The notes beneath the pieces were generated by a model. The model did not search any database, was not told the DNA's origin, and saw nothing but the letters and a program-made list of their open reading frames with translations. Source: Rariglobus sp041662485 (GTDB taxonomy: Bacteria > Verrucomicrobiota > Verrucomicrobiia > Opitutales > Opitutaceae). From it: 64,000 bases of DNA. Shown in pieces: positions 42,580-51,908 of the stretch. The position numbers were made by a program, and so were the translations under genes. The stretch covers positions 110,695 through 174,694 of the forward strand of contig JBAZSJ010000003.1 in assembly GCA_041662485.1 (NCBI GenBank). The letters are read 5' to 3'. How positions within the stretch are numbered: the stretch's first letter is position 1; each line of letters starts with the position of its first letter.

Positions 42580-44619
42580 ATGCTCCCACCCCGTTTTCCC
42601 CACCTGCGTGCCGTGCTTGCGCTCACGGCCCTTGTTTTCGCGGGAACGCTCCACGCCGCCACCGCGCTGAAGCCCAACTTCCTGTTCGCCGACAACATGG
42701 TCCTCCAGCGCGACCGCGAGGTCCCCGTCTGGGGCGAGGCCGCCGCCGGCGCGCAGATCCGCGTCACCTTCCTCGGCAAATCCGCCGCCGTCACCGCCGG
42801 TCTCGACGGCAAATGGTCCGTCAAGGTCGGCCCCTTCCCCGCCGGCGGCCCGCACGAACTCGTCATCGAATCGCCCTCCGAAAAACAAATCGTCAAAAAT
42901 GTCCTCGTCGGCGACGTCTGGTTCTGCTCCGGCCAGTCCAACATGTGGTGGTCCGTCGCCCGCTCCAAGGACGGTTCCAAGGAAATCCCCCTCGCCAACC
43001 ACCCGAAGCTCCGCCTCATCACGATTCCCCAGCGCGGGGCCTCCACGCCCCTGAACGACCTCAAAGGCGTAAAGTGGTCCGAATGCACGCCCGAAACCGT
43101 GAAGGATTTTTCCGCCATCGCCTACTACTTCGGCCGCGGCCTCCTTCAGCACAACGACGTGCCCGTCGCCCTCATCAACTCCTCCTGGGGCGGCTCCGCG
43201 ATCCAATCCTGGACCAGCCTCGCCTCGCTTGAAACCAATCCCGACCTCGTCGGCATCACCGCGCCTTATTATTCGACCGTCCGCCGCTTCGAGAAAGATC
43301 TCGCCGCCGGCATCGTGGACGAACGCGATTCCTACCTGGACAAAGGGCCTCTTCCCTCCGAGCGCGGCTGGGAGGCTCCCGGCTACGACGACTCCGCCTG
43401 GAAGGAATGGGCCCAGCCCGGCGACTTCGGCATGTGGGGTAAACCCGAATACACCCAGGGCGGCATCTGGTTCCGCCGCACGGTGGAAGTCCCGGAATCA
43501 TGGACCGGCAAGGATCTCATCCTGGGTCTCGGCGACATCGGCAACTACGACATCACCTTCGTCAACGGCGTCGAAGTCGGCCGCACGGACAAGGCCGCGC
43601 TCACCGCCAAGGCCCCCGCCCGCCGCGAATACCCCGTCCCCGCCGGGCTCCTCAAACCCGGACGCGCCGTCGTCGCCGTGCGCACCTTCAACAACATCGG
43701 CGCAGGTGGCATCCGAGGCTTCCCCGACTGGCAGAAACGCCCCATCGGCTTCTCCGAACCCAAGAAGACCAAGGAAGTCCTCTCCCTCAACGGCCCCTGG
43801 AAATACAAACTCGGCAATCCACTCTCACCGCGAGGCATCACCGCCGATACGCTAACCCACAAGCTCCCCACCGGCCTCTTCAACGCCATGGTGTCGCCCG
43901 TTATCCCCTTCGCCATCCGCGGCGTCGCCTGGTATCAGGGAGAACAAAACACTTCCAACGCCTGGGAATACCGCGCGCAGTTCCCGCTCATGATCCGATC
44001 CTGGCGCGAAGCCTGGGGCGAGGAAATCCCCTTCCTCTACGTCCAGCTTCCCGGCCTCGGCGCCGTGTCGAAAAACCCGACCGACGACTCCCAATACAAC
44101 GAATCGTGGAACGAGCTGCGCGACGCCCAATGGCGCGGACTCGACGAGCCCCGCACCGCCATGGTCGCCGCGATCGACCTCGGCGACGGCAACATCCACC
44201 CCGCCAACAAACAGGACGTCGGCGCCCGCCTCGCCCTCGCCGCCCGCGCCGTCGCCCTCGGAGAAAAGATCGAATACTCCGGCCCGCTCTACGCCGGCAT
44301 GAAAATCGAAGGCTCGAAGATCCGCGTTAAATTCACCCACACCGGCGCCGGCCTCGTCGCCAAGGATGCTCCCGATGGCGCACTCGCCCGCTTCGCCGTC
44401 GCCGGGGCCGACCGCAAATACGTCTGGGCCGAGGCCCGCATCGACGGCGATACCGTCGTCGTCTGGAACGACACCGTCCCCGCCCCCGTCGCCGTCAACT
44501 ACGCCTGGGCGATCAATCCCGTCGGCGGCAACCTCTACAACAAAGACGGCCTCCCCGCCGCCCCCTTCCGCTCCGACGACTGGCCCATGCGCACCCTCGG
44601 CAAAAAAGCCCCTTACTAG
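42580..44619 (+). CDS. Secreted sialate O-acetylesterase-like SGNH esterase
   Basis: 679 residues with a signal peptide (HLRAVLALTALVFAGTLHA). An N-terminal beta domain (FADNMVLQRDREVPVWGEA) is followed by the SGNH block VWFCSGQSNMWWS with nucleophile S120, and the catalytic His block LGDGNIHPANK near residue 545. Between them is the beta-galactosidase-like jelly-roll insertion seen in this family (GIWFRRTVEVPESW, ILGLGDIGNYDITFVNGVEV). It probably removes O-acetyl groups from sialic acid or plant-type sugars outside the cytoplasm. A cytoplasmic homologue lies at 57579. It is separated from the next gene by five CTAG heptads. Confidence 0.87.
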   Translation: MLPPRFPHLRAVLALTALVFAGTLHAATALKPNFLFADNMVLQRDREVPVWGEAAAGAQIRVTFLGKSAAVTAGLDGKWSVKVGPFPAGGPHELVIESPSEKQIVKNVLVGDVWFCSGQSNMWWSVARSKDGSKEIPLANHPKLRLITIPQRGASTPLNDLKGVKWSECTPETVKDFSAIAYYFGRGLLQHNDVPVALINSSWGGSAIQSWTSLASLETNPDLVGITAPYYSTVRRFEKDLAAGIVDERDSYLDKGPLPSERGWEAPGYDDSAWKEWAQPGDFGMWGKPEYTQGGIWFRRTVEVPESWTGKDLILGLGDIGNYDITFVNGVEVGRTDKAALTAKAPARREYPVPAGLLKPGRAVVAVRTFNNIGAGGIRGFPDWQKRPIGFSEPKKTKEVLSLNGPWKYKLGNPLSPRGITADTLTHKLPTGLFNAMVSPVIPFAIRGVAWYQGEQNTSNAWEYRAQFPLMIRSWREAWGEEIPFLYVQLPGLGAVSKNPTDDSQYNESWNELRDAQWRGLDEPRTAMVAAIDLGDGNIHPANKQDVGARLALAARAVALGEKIEYSGPLYAGMKIEGSKIRVKFTHTGAGLVAKDAPDGALARFAVAGADRKYVWAEARIDGDTVVVWNDTVPAPVAVNYAWAINPVGGNLYNKDGLPAAPFRSDDWPMRTLGKKAPY

Positions 44620-44650
44620 CTCCTAGACACTAGCAACTAGCCGCTAGCCA
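44616..44650. repeat. Five CTAGNNN heptamer repeats
   Basis: CTAG occurs at 44616, 44623, 44630, 44637 and 44644, exactly 7 bp apart. The first overlaps the TAG stop of the sialate-esterase gene and the last ends 11 bp before the next ATG. Confidence 0.85.
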
Positions 44651-44657
44651 CCCATCC

Positions 44658-45455
44658 ATGTTCCCCTCTCCCCGCTCCCTTCTCCTCGCCCTCACGCTGG
44701 CGCTCCTCGTCTCCGCCCGCGCCGCCGACCTCGACCTGGGCGGTGGCGTCCAGCTCAAGCTAGCCCCCGTCCCCGCCGGAAAATTCCTCATGGGCAGTCC
44801 CAAGGGTGACGCCGGCGCAGCCTACAACGAGTCCGACCGCCTCAAACAAAAAGACTACTACCAGCACGAGGTCACCCTCACCCGCGACTTCCTCATCGGC
44901 GCCACCGAAGTCACGCAGGCTCAATACCGCCTGATCACCGGCCTGAATCCCAGCGTCTTCAAGGGCGACACCCTGCCCGTGGACAACATCTCGTGGAACG
45001 ACGCGGTGAAATTCTGTGAACTCATCTCCGCCAAGACCGGAAAAACCGTGCGCCTCCCCACCGAGGCCGAATGGGAATACGCCTGCCGCGCCGGCACGAT
45101 CACGCGTTATTATTTTGGCGACGATCCCGATCACACCACGCTTGCCGATCACGCTTGGTATGAGTCCAACAGCACCCGCGAAACGCACCCCGTCGGCCAA
45201 AAGAAACCCAATGCATGGGGACTCCACGACATGGGCGGCAACGTCTGGGAATGGTGCTCGGACGTTTTTAAAGGCCCCTACAAAGACAAGACCGTGACCG
45301 ATCCGAAAGGTCCGCCAACCGGCGAAATCAAGGTTCTGCGCGGCGGCTGCTGGGAAACCGGCCCGCTAAGCTGTCGCAGCGCCAACCGCGGCGGCATCAT
45401 CGCAAGCCGCGCGACCAGCCGCTTCGGCTTTCGCATCATTGTGGAAGTGAAGTAA
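44658..45455 (+). CDS. Secreted formylglycine-generating-enzyme (SUMF1)-like protein
   Basis: 265 residues with a signal peptide (LLLALTLALLVSARA). FGE-sulfatase domain motifs: PAGKFLMGSP, IGATEVTQAQYRLITG, PVDNISWNDAVKFC, VRLPTEAEWEYACRAG, GLHDMGGNVWEWCSD, RGGCWETGPLSCRSANRGG, FGFRI. No sulfatase gene is in the window. Many secreted SUMF1-like proteins are not sulfatase activators but binding or structural proteins. It follows the sialate-esterase gene after the CTAG heptads and is followed by palindromic repeat copy 2. Confidence 0.87.
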   Translation: MFPSPRSLLLALTLALLVSARAADLDLGGGVQLKLAPVPAGKFLMGSPKGDAGAAYNESDRLKQKDYYQHEVTLTRDFLIGATEVTQAQYRLITGLNPSVFKGDTLPVDNISWNDAVKFCELISAKTGKTVRLPTEAEWEYACRAGTITRYYFGDDPDHTTLADHAWYESNSTRETHPVGQKKPNAWGLHDMGGNVWEWCSDVFKGPYKDKTVTDPKGPPTGEIKVLRGGCWETGPLSCRSANRGGIIASRATSRFGFRIIVEVK

Positions 45456-45462
45456 GTCTTCT

Positions 45463-45616
45463 CGGGGCAAGCCACAAAGCCTTTGACAGACCATCTGTCT
45501 GCAATGTGGCCGCGAGCGTGAGCGAGTGGTCGGACATCCACTCGCTCACGCTCGCGGCCACATCCAAGCCGAAGCACGCTGCTTTCGGGGTAAAGATCCT
45601 CGGGGCGAGCCCCGAG
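45463..45616. repeat. Palindromic intergenic repeat, copy 2
   Basis: Begins TCTCGGGGCAAG. Contains GACAGACCATCTGTCTGCAA as in copy 1, then perfect 24-base arms at 45506-45529 and 45538-45561, then CCAAGCCGAAGCACGCTGC. It finishes with another small hairpin, CTCGGGGC-GA-GCCCCGAG. It separates the SUMF1-like gene from the convergent propeller gene. Confidence 0.88.
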
Positions 45617-45680
45617 CCATTTCCGGAAATTATAGGAGCGGCTTTACGCCGCGATGCCGCGCTGAATTCACCCGTGAGTT

Positions 45681-48326
45681 CTACTGCTTGATCTTAAACA
45701 ACGGCACGCTGCCGGACCAGAGTTCGTTGGTGACGGGATTAAAACGCAGGACCAGCGGCTTTTTGTAGGGCAGGTCTCCCGTGATCTCGGTCCAGGTGAC
45801 GCCGCCGTCGGTCGTCTTGAAGACGCCGCCGTCGTCACTGTCATCCCACGTGATCGCCGAAATCCACATCGTCTTCGTGTCGCGCGGATCGACCTCCATC
45901 CCGACCACCGAACGCTTGCCGGTAAACTTGGTCAACTGGGTCCAGGTCGTGCCGTGGTCCGTGCTGCGCCAGAGATTTTTGCCTCCGCAATAAACCTCGC
46001 CCGTCTTGGCCACCAGCACATTGAACGCCCAGGCTTCCCGGTTGAAAACGTTCTGCCAGGTGGCGCCTCCATCCTGGCTCCGGTATACGCCGCCTTTCGT
46101 GCCGCAAGCCCCCCAGAACACTCGCTTGGAATCCGTCGGATCGACCGCCAGGCCGTAGAACATGCGGCGGCTGCCGGGCTGGTTGGGTGACGGTGTCCAC
46201 GTGTGCCCGCCATCGGCGGATTTAAAAACGCCGCCGCCGGATTTCCCGTCCTCGGCGTCACCGTCGATGCCCATATAAACGACCTTGGGGTTGTTTGGGT
46301 CCACCGCCAGAGCCCGGGCAAAGCCCTGACCCCACATGGTGTTTTTCCTGAGCGTGTAGTCAGGCAGGCCGGTCGTGACGACCTCATGGGTCTTCCCGCC
46401 GTCCTCGCTCACGATGGCCTTGTTGGGGAAGCGTGGATTCCAAGGGGTCTGCGTGCCAATGATGCGGTCAGCGCCGTTCACGTTGTCCACTGCGATGCGC
46501 CACGCGTGACCGGACATTTGATCGGCGTATTTGAGCGGCCAAAGCTGCCGCCAATCCTTGCCGTTGTTCTCGCTGACAAACGCGCCTTCGTCCATCACGG
46601 TCACATACGTGCGGTTTCCGCTGAAACGGATGTCCGTGATCACGCTGATGTCGGCCCCATTGTCGCACTCGGCCCAGGTGAGGCCGCCGTCCTCGCTCAT
46701 GCAGGGGCGCCAGTTGGCGCTCATCAAGAGCTGCTTTGGGTTGCGCGGGTTGACGGCAAGGTTGGTGAGCTTGCTCATGAAAACCTCCTTGATGAGGCCC
46801 CTCGCCGAAGTGATGGTCGGATTGGTCGGCGCGACGGTCATGCCAGCGCAGCCCGTCCAGCTCTTGCCGGCGTCGGTGGAACGAAAAAACGATGCATTCC
46901 AACCGGAATCGCCGATCACATAAACGATCTGCGAATCCACCGGATTCACCAGCACCTGCCTCACGGAAAACTTGGGGCCGAAAGGTCCGGTGATGTTGCT
47001 CCATGTCTTGCCCGAGTCCGTCGATTTCCACACGCCGTCGGCCCAGAACGAGCCGTAGACGATGGCCGGGTTGGCCGGATCGATGGACACGCTGGAGGCG
47101 CGTTTAGGCGTATCGAGGGACCGCCAGGTGCCGCCGGCGTCCTCGCTGAGCACCAGCCCCGCGTCGGCGGTCGCGGCCATGACCATCGCCGGTTTTTTGA
47201 CGGCCACGTCCACGCTGTAAACGCTCCCGCCCAACGCATCGCCGGCACGCACGTTTCCGTAGGTTTGCACGGCCTTGTCGGCGGTGAAATCACGGGCCTT
47301 TACCAGCACCGGGGCCTGAGCCGTGCCGGTCCGTCCGTCAGGTGCACGAGTGGCCGCGAAGCTGATTTCTTTGAAACGAGTGACGTAAGCCGTCGTGGAA
47401 AGCGCCCCGATGACGGAAAAATCCATGCGGTTGACCGCGCCCCAGTCGGGAGTCGGCGGCGCGGATTTGGCCTGATCGGGATTCTTTTTGACGTAGGCGT
47501 CGGAGATCGAGAAGTCGCCCGGGGTCAGAAACACATTTTTCCAGGCGTCGCCCCCAAACTGGTCACTGAGGTTTTTGCTGACATACGCGGCGCCCGTGCT
47601 GGTGGTGAGCGTCACGAATGCGCGCTGGGGGACCTGCATGCCGCCGTTGAAAGAAAAACCCATGCCCACGCAGTCCGCCGGCTTCAGGCCGGCGGGAATC
47701 GCGAGCGGAAGCCATATGCCGCCGAAGCCCGCGTTGCCGGCGCGTCCGAACTGAACTCGCAAAACTCCGACGGGCTCCGCCTCCGTCGAGGGATGGTATG
47801 ACACTTTCCAGGTCTGCGCGCCGTCGGTGCTCTTGTAGACATTTCCGCCGGGGCTTCCCGCGTAGACGATGTTGCCGTTGGTCGGATCGACGACGATCGG
47901 CTGGATGCTCAGGTCGCGTTCACCGGTGATGCGCAGGTCGGCCTTTCCCGTTTTATCGATGAAGCGCCATGATTCGCCGGCGTCGGTGCTCTTGAGCAAG
48001 CCGCCCACGGTGGATGCATACACGGTGTCGGGGTTCATGCGATCCACGGCGACGGAATGCACGATGTAGTGGGTCATCCCCTTGGTGCTGATGCGCCAGT
48101 TGCGACCGTGGTCTTCGCTCTTATACATGCCGGTCACGTTGCCACCGAGATAGACCACGCCGTCCTTGGTCGGGTGAAAGGCGGCGCCGAAGTAAAACCC
48201 GCCGCCACCCCAGCCGCATGGCTCCCACTGGGGCGTGGCCGGCGCGGCCTTGGCGTGATTGCTCGCGAAGGCGAGCAGAGCGGGTAGCAGGAGGGTCGCC
48301 GGGATAATACGTTTCAGGGAGCTCAT
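45681..48326 (-). CDS. Secreted BNR/GH74-like propeller with inserted module and D-to-N change
   Basis: 881 residues from ATG 48326, which gives a signal peptide (IIPATLLLPALLAFASNHAKA). It is closely related to the 37117 protein in blade order and tail (TNELWSGSVPLFKIKQ). At the position of the GH74 base Asp it has N63 (YLGGNVTGMYKSEDHG; codon 48138-48140 reads AAC). The inserted module lies at about 47228-47765 and has the same order as in 37117: LRVQFGRAGNAGFGGIW first, KARDFTADKAVQTYGNV last. With the base lost, a binding role or altered chemistry is possible. Its stop faces repeat copy 2. Confidence 0.8.
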   Translation of the reverse strand: MSSLKRIIPATLLLPALLAFASNHAKAAPATPQWEPCGWGGGGFYFGAAFHPTKDGVVYLGGNVTGMYKSEDHGRNWRISTKGMTHYIVHSVAVDRMNPDTVYASTVGGLLKSTDAGESWRFIDKTGKADLRITGERDLSIQPIVVDPTNGNIVYAGSPGGNVYKSTDGAQTWKVSYHPSTEAEPVGVLRVQFGRAGNAGFGGIWLPLAIPAGLKPADCVGMGFSFNGGMQVPQRAFVTLTTSTGAAYVSKNLSDQFGGDAWKNVFLTPGDFSISDAYVKKNPDQAKSAPPTPDWGAVNRMDFSVIGALSTTAYVTRFKEISFAATRAPDGRTGTAQAPVLVKARDFTADKAVQTYGNVRAGDALGGSVYSVDVAVKKPAMVMAATADAGLVLSEDAGGTWRSLDTPKRASSVSIDPANPAIVYGSFWADGVWKSTDSGKTWSNITGPFGPKFSVRQVLVNPVDSQIVYVIGDSGWNASFFRSTDAGKSWTGCAGMTVAPTNPTITSARGLIKEVFMSKLTNLAVNPRNPKQLLMSANWRPCMSEDGGLTWAECDNGADISVITDIRFSGNRTYVTVMDEGAFVSENNGKDWRQLWPLKYADQMSGHAWRIAVDNVNGADRIIGTQTPWNPRFPNKAIVSEDGGKTHEVVTTGLPDYTLRKNTMWGQGFARALAVDPNNPKVVYMGIDGDAEDGKSGGGVFKSADGGHTWTPSPNQPGSRRMFYGLAVDPTDSKRVFWGACGTKGGVYRSQDGGATWQNVFNREAWAFNVLVAKTGEVYCGGKNLWRSTDHGTTWTQLTKFTGKRSVVGMEVDPRDTKTMWISAITWDDSDDGGVFKTTDGGVTWTEITGDLPYKKPLVLRFNPVTNELWSGSVPLFKIKQ

Positions 48327-48339
48327 GTTATTATTTCCA

Positions 48340-48378
48340 AAAAGAGGAAGGCTGCGGGACTTTTCCCCGCAGCCTTCC
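48340..48378 (-). terminator. Rho-independent terminator after the 48389 gene
   Basis: A perfect 13-bp stem (48346-48358 with 48366-48378, arm GGAAGGCTGCGGG) and 7-base loop. On the minus strand it is followed by TCTTTTT. It lies between the 1135-residue GH74 gene and the propeller gene, so these are separate transcripts or attenuated. Confidence 0.85.
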
Positions 48379-48388
48379 GGGTTGATCA

Positions 48389-51300
48389 TCAATGCCACTC
48401 AAAGACGCCGCGCCCATTGAAGCCGATGAAGACCTTTCCGTAATTTTGACGGTCGCCAGAGAGCACTTCCAGCGAAGCGATACTGGGGACGTCGGCGAGT
48501 TTGGTCCAGTTGGCGCCGTAGTCATCGGAGCGATAAATGCCCAAGACGCCGCCCACATAGCCGTTGATGAATACGGTGTAGCCGGAACCGGAGAGTGCCT
48601 TGCCGAACGTGACCTGCTTCACGGCACGGACGTTGGCGAGCTTGGTTCCCCAATTGGCGGCCCCGTCGGTCGAGCGCCAGAGACCTCCAGCCGTCATGGT
48701 CGTCACGCCATCGTCGCACAACCATACATCACCACCCGTCGGATACGCGGTGGTCGGCGGAGCCGCGACGATCTGACAACGATAGACGTTGGAGCTACCG
48801 CCGCTGGCCGTGCCTACTTGGGCAAACGTGGCTCCGCCATCCGAGCTGCGATAGACGTAATGGTTGCCGCCGCCGCCCGCGTTGAATTTGGCGATGTAGA
48901 AGTTCCCGTTCACCCGGTCCGCCGCCAGCTGCTGGATGAGCACCGAGGGATCGAAACGGTTCTTCATCATCGAGGTGGGCGAACCCGTGCTGGCGGTCCA
49001 GGTCACACCACGATCCCTGCTGTAGCGCGCGACATTGCTCGTGACCTCCGGCAGCCAGACAAGGTAGTTGGAATTGGTGGACGAAACGGCTACCCGGCCT
49101 CCTTTCATATTGGTCGCACCATCATAATACTTCGGGTTATAGACCGGGTCGGCGTTGGTGATGCTGTCGTGGCTCGCCAGGGTCTCGGGGCGGTTGTTCC
49201 AAGTGAGCTCGCCGGCGGGCAGATTGTCGGTGCCGCCGTCGCCCTCGACCCAGTTGGTGATCGTGCTGGCATACACGCCGACCTCATACGCGGTCGTGTT
49301 GGCGGCGGCCAGGCGGTCCAGCTTCAACTCGGCCGTGGTGATCGTGCCCACGCTGCTCAGATCGAACTTCAGGTAGATCCAGCGCTTGTCGGTCGCTGCA
49401 TTGTTTTTGTTGGAAACGGCCAGGCTGACGTTCACGCCATAGTTGGTGGCCGCCGTCGCCGTCGCCGCAGCGACGTAGCTGTCGGCCGTCGCATTCAGGG
49501 TGGTCGTTCCGTTGATCACCAGACGCGGCCAGTTGGCGCTGGACGCCGCCTCGCGGGAGTGGAAAGACAGCACGTTCGGGGACTCGTTGCGTTGCGCGCA
49601 AAGAACCAAGGTGATCGCATTGACGGGTTTGGCTTTCTGCGCGGCGATATAAGTGCCAACGTCCCACGTCTCCACGCCGGCGGTGGCGCTGTTGGTCACC
49701 GTCTTGCCGGCGGCCTGACCGAAGACCATCCAACTCAATCCGCCATCGAGAGAGACTCCACCGGAGCCCGCGCTGCCATCAGTCTTCTCCCATGCTCCCG
49801 CCCATATATTGGAATTGCTCTCGCAAAAATCCAGGCTGGTGCGGTTTCCGGTGAGAGGGTTGGTGAAGACCACAGGCCGCTGGGTAGTGTCCGTCGCGTA
49901 ACGATAACCGTTCACATCCGCCACACCGGTCAGCAGTCTCGCTCCGGTGGGGGCGTTCTTCACCGCCATGACCACGGTCTCCTCCAGGTTTTTCTCCAGA
50001 CTGTTCCAGAAGGCCCCGTTGGTGGTGCCCAGATCCTGCGCATTCAAGGTGCGCAAGACGCCATAGATATCGCAGGACCAAAGCGTGTTAGGATTCAGGG
50101 GATCGATCAGGATGTCGGACACTGCGGCAAACCAGTAGGGCATCAGGCTCGGCGTGCCATCGGGTTCGGTGCGAGCGTAGTTAAGGTTGTTGAAATTCGC
50201 CAGCTGAGCAGCGGACCATGACGAACCGCCGTTCGTCGAGCGCCACATCCGGCCAAACGCACTGTTGTCCGCCTTGTATTGGGCGACACAGACGATGTCC
50301 CCGCTGACATCGGTGTAAACGGAAACGCCGCGATACTCGATTCCCGCCAGCGGAGTGATCGCCGAGATCGTGCCGCCACGCGGAAGTTTTCCAACCATTG
50401 CGTTTTGGGTGATGTAAAGAGTGCCACCACTGGAAATCTTGGCACGCACCGGCACCGTCATCGCCGTCCCGCCTACCTTGGTCCACGAGATGCCATCAGG
50501 GCTCTTATAAACGCCACCGGTCGTGCCCACGGAATCGTAAACACCCGCATAGACGGTGGTGCTCGTCCCGTTCTTGTCGCACACGACAAAGGTCACGCCG
50601 ATATTGTCGGTGTTGGCCGGCACCGCGCCAAATGGCACCTGCGTCGATGAGATCTGCGTCCAAGCCCACGTCCCCGCAGTGTTGACTCCCTTATATAGTC
50701 CGCTGCGACTGGAACCAAACCACACAATGTTGGGGTTGTTGGGATCCACCGCCATGCGTTCGCCGGCAACGTTCACCGGCTTGTTGTTGGAATCCATCGC
50801 GATGGGATTGGATGGGTTGATGCGAGTCCAGGTGCCACCCTTGTCGCCCGAGGAATAGATGCCGTTCCCCGTGGGATCGCCGACAGCCGCATATATCTTA
50901 TTGGAGTTGGAGGGATCGACCGCCATCGCCGCAACACCGATCAGGCGATAGGCATCGACCTGGGTCAGAGGAACCAGCGTATCGGTGATATGCACCCAGC
51001 TGCCTGCCCCCGCATTCCAGCGGTAGGCCCCGCCCATATCCGTGCGGGCATAAATATCTCCATCCGGGGACGAAATGAAACCGGTCACCTTCCCGCCGCC
51101 GCCCAACGGAACCTCACCCCAGGCTTGGGGTGCGTCAACGGTGCTATAGGTCAGCGTAGGCCAGTAATTCGCGCCTCCCGAATACTCTTTGCTGTATATC
51201 TTGTAGCGCACGGTTCCGATCAGCCCGGCCACATCGGGACTGACCCGGAAGAAAACATACTGCCCGGCGCCGGAGCCGCCCGCGTAGGCGGCGTTAAGAT

Positions 51301-51796
51301 AGTCGGTGAGAGCCGCCGCCGTGGTCGTAAAGGGCCCGCTGACATTGGCCGTGGTGAGAAAATTATCCTGCACTAAAACCTTGGGAAAAGCGTCCAAGGC
51401 TCCGGCATAGCAATCGCTCGCGAACACGGCGGGGCTCGCCGACGCGCCCAGGCCGTAGAGATCGGCGTTGAACGTCGGCGTGCCGTCACGACCTTGAAGA
51501 TAGAGTTTGAGACTGGCCGCCGAAAATTCCTTGCCGGCGGGCAGTGTGGGCAACTGGAACACGACCACCGGATTCAGGACGGTCGAACCCGAATAACCGC
51601 TCAGCATCGGGTTCACATCGGTCACGCCGCCCGCACTGGTGACCTGCCGGTCGTCGAGCAGACCGTAGATGGTTGCGGCGTGGACCGAGGCCGTGACAAA
51701 CGCAGCCATCAGCATACTGGAGATTGCTTGAGACAAACGGACGTGAAGGCCCGAAACGAGATAACGAAACGCTATACTTTGGGGTGCTATTTTCAT
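48389..51796 (-). CDS. Secreted GH74 enzyme with N-terminal DNRLRE module and a second, permuted DNRLRE inserted in the propeller
   Basis: 1135 residues. Signal peptide ends near SVHA (residue 40). Residues about 42-222 are a DNRLRE/CBM96-type module in normal order. GH74 propellers follow with both catalytic Asp: D253 in YARTDMGGAYRW and D656 in RTSLDFCESNSN. In the second propeller, between SLDGGLSWMVFG and GGRVAVSS (contiguous in the 13928 protein), about 200 residues are inserted (about 49110-49700). The insert begins with the end of a DNRLRE module (TWDVGTYIAA, then FHSREAASSANWPRLVING). It continues with the beginning of one (NATADSYVAA, NYGVNVSL, LKFDLSS, LTWNNRPETL). An active xyloglucanase-type enzyme is likely. 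Confidence 0.85.
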   Translation of the reverse strand: MKIAPQSIAFRYLVSGLHVRLSQAISSMLMAAFVTASVHAATIYGLLDDRQVTSAGGVTDVNPMLSGYSGSTVLNPVVVFQLPTLPAGKEFSAASLKLYLQGRDGTPTFNADLYGLGASASPAVFASDCYAGALDAFPKVLVQDNFLTTANVSGPFTTTAAALTDYLNAAYAGGSGAGQYVFFRVSPDVAGLIGTVRYKIYSKEYSGGANYWPTLTYSTVDAPQAWGEVPLGGGGKVTGFISSPDGDIYARTDMGGAYRWNAGAGSWVHITDTLVPLTQVDAYRLIGVAAMAVDPSNSNKIYAAVGDPTGNGIYSSGDKGGTWTRINPSNPIAMDSNNKPVNVAGERMAVDPNNPNIVWFGSSRSGLYKGVNTAGTWAWTQISSTQVPFGAVPANTDNIGVTFVVCDKNGTSTTVYAGVYDSVGTTGGVYKSPDGISWTKVGGTAMTVPVRAKISSGGTLYITQNAMVGKLPRGGTISAITPLAGIEYRGVSVYTDVSGDIVCVAQYKADNSAFGRMWRSTNGGSSWSAAQLANFNNLNYARTEPDGTPSLMPYWFAAVSDILIDPLNPNTLWSCDIYGVLRTLNAQDLGTTNGAFWNSLEKNLEETVVMAVKNAPTGARLLTGVADVNGYRYATDTTQRPVVFTNPLTGNRTSLDFCESNSNIWAGAWEKTDGSAGSGGVSLDGGLSWMVFGQAAGKTVTNSATAGVETWDVGTYIAAQKAKPVNAITLVLCAQRNESPNVLSFHSREAASSANWPRLVINGTTTLNATADSYVAAATATAATNYGVNVSLAVSNKNNAATDKRWIYLKFDLSSVGTITTAELKLDRLAAANTTAYEVGVYASTITNWVEGDGGTDNLPAGELTWNNRPETLASHDSITNADPVYNPKYYDGATNMKGGRVAVSSTNSNYLVWLPEVTSNVARYSRDRGVTWTASTGSPTSMMKNRFDPSVLIQQLAADRVNGNFYIAKFNAGGGGNHYVYRSSDGGATFAQVGTASGGSSNVYRCQIVAAPPTTAYPTGGDVWLCDDGVTTMTAGGLWRSTDGAANWGTKLANVRAVKQVTFGKALSGSGYTVFINGYVGGVLGIYRSDDYGANWTKLADVPSIASLEVLSGDRQNYGKVFIGFNGRGVFEWH

Positions 51797-51908
51797 GGGG
51801 TATGTGGGGGCTAAAATCAGTCAAATGATACGGGCTCAGACTTGCCTGCCGTATATCGAAAAACGGAACTCGGTCGCAGCGTATGGCTGCGCTTTTACCG
51901 ATAAAAAA

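Noticed and set aside
44658..45455. SUMF1-like protein as evidence of a sulfated-glycan (sulfatase) locus
   Set aside because: No sulfatase gene is visible in the window, and many secreted SUMF1-like proteins are not sulfatase activators.
48392..50221. Long plus-strand frame opposite the large GH74 gene
   Set aside because: No recognisable domain, and antisense to conserved GH74 sequence.
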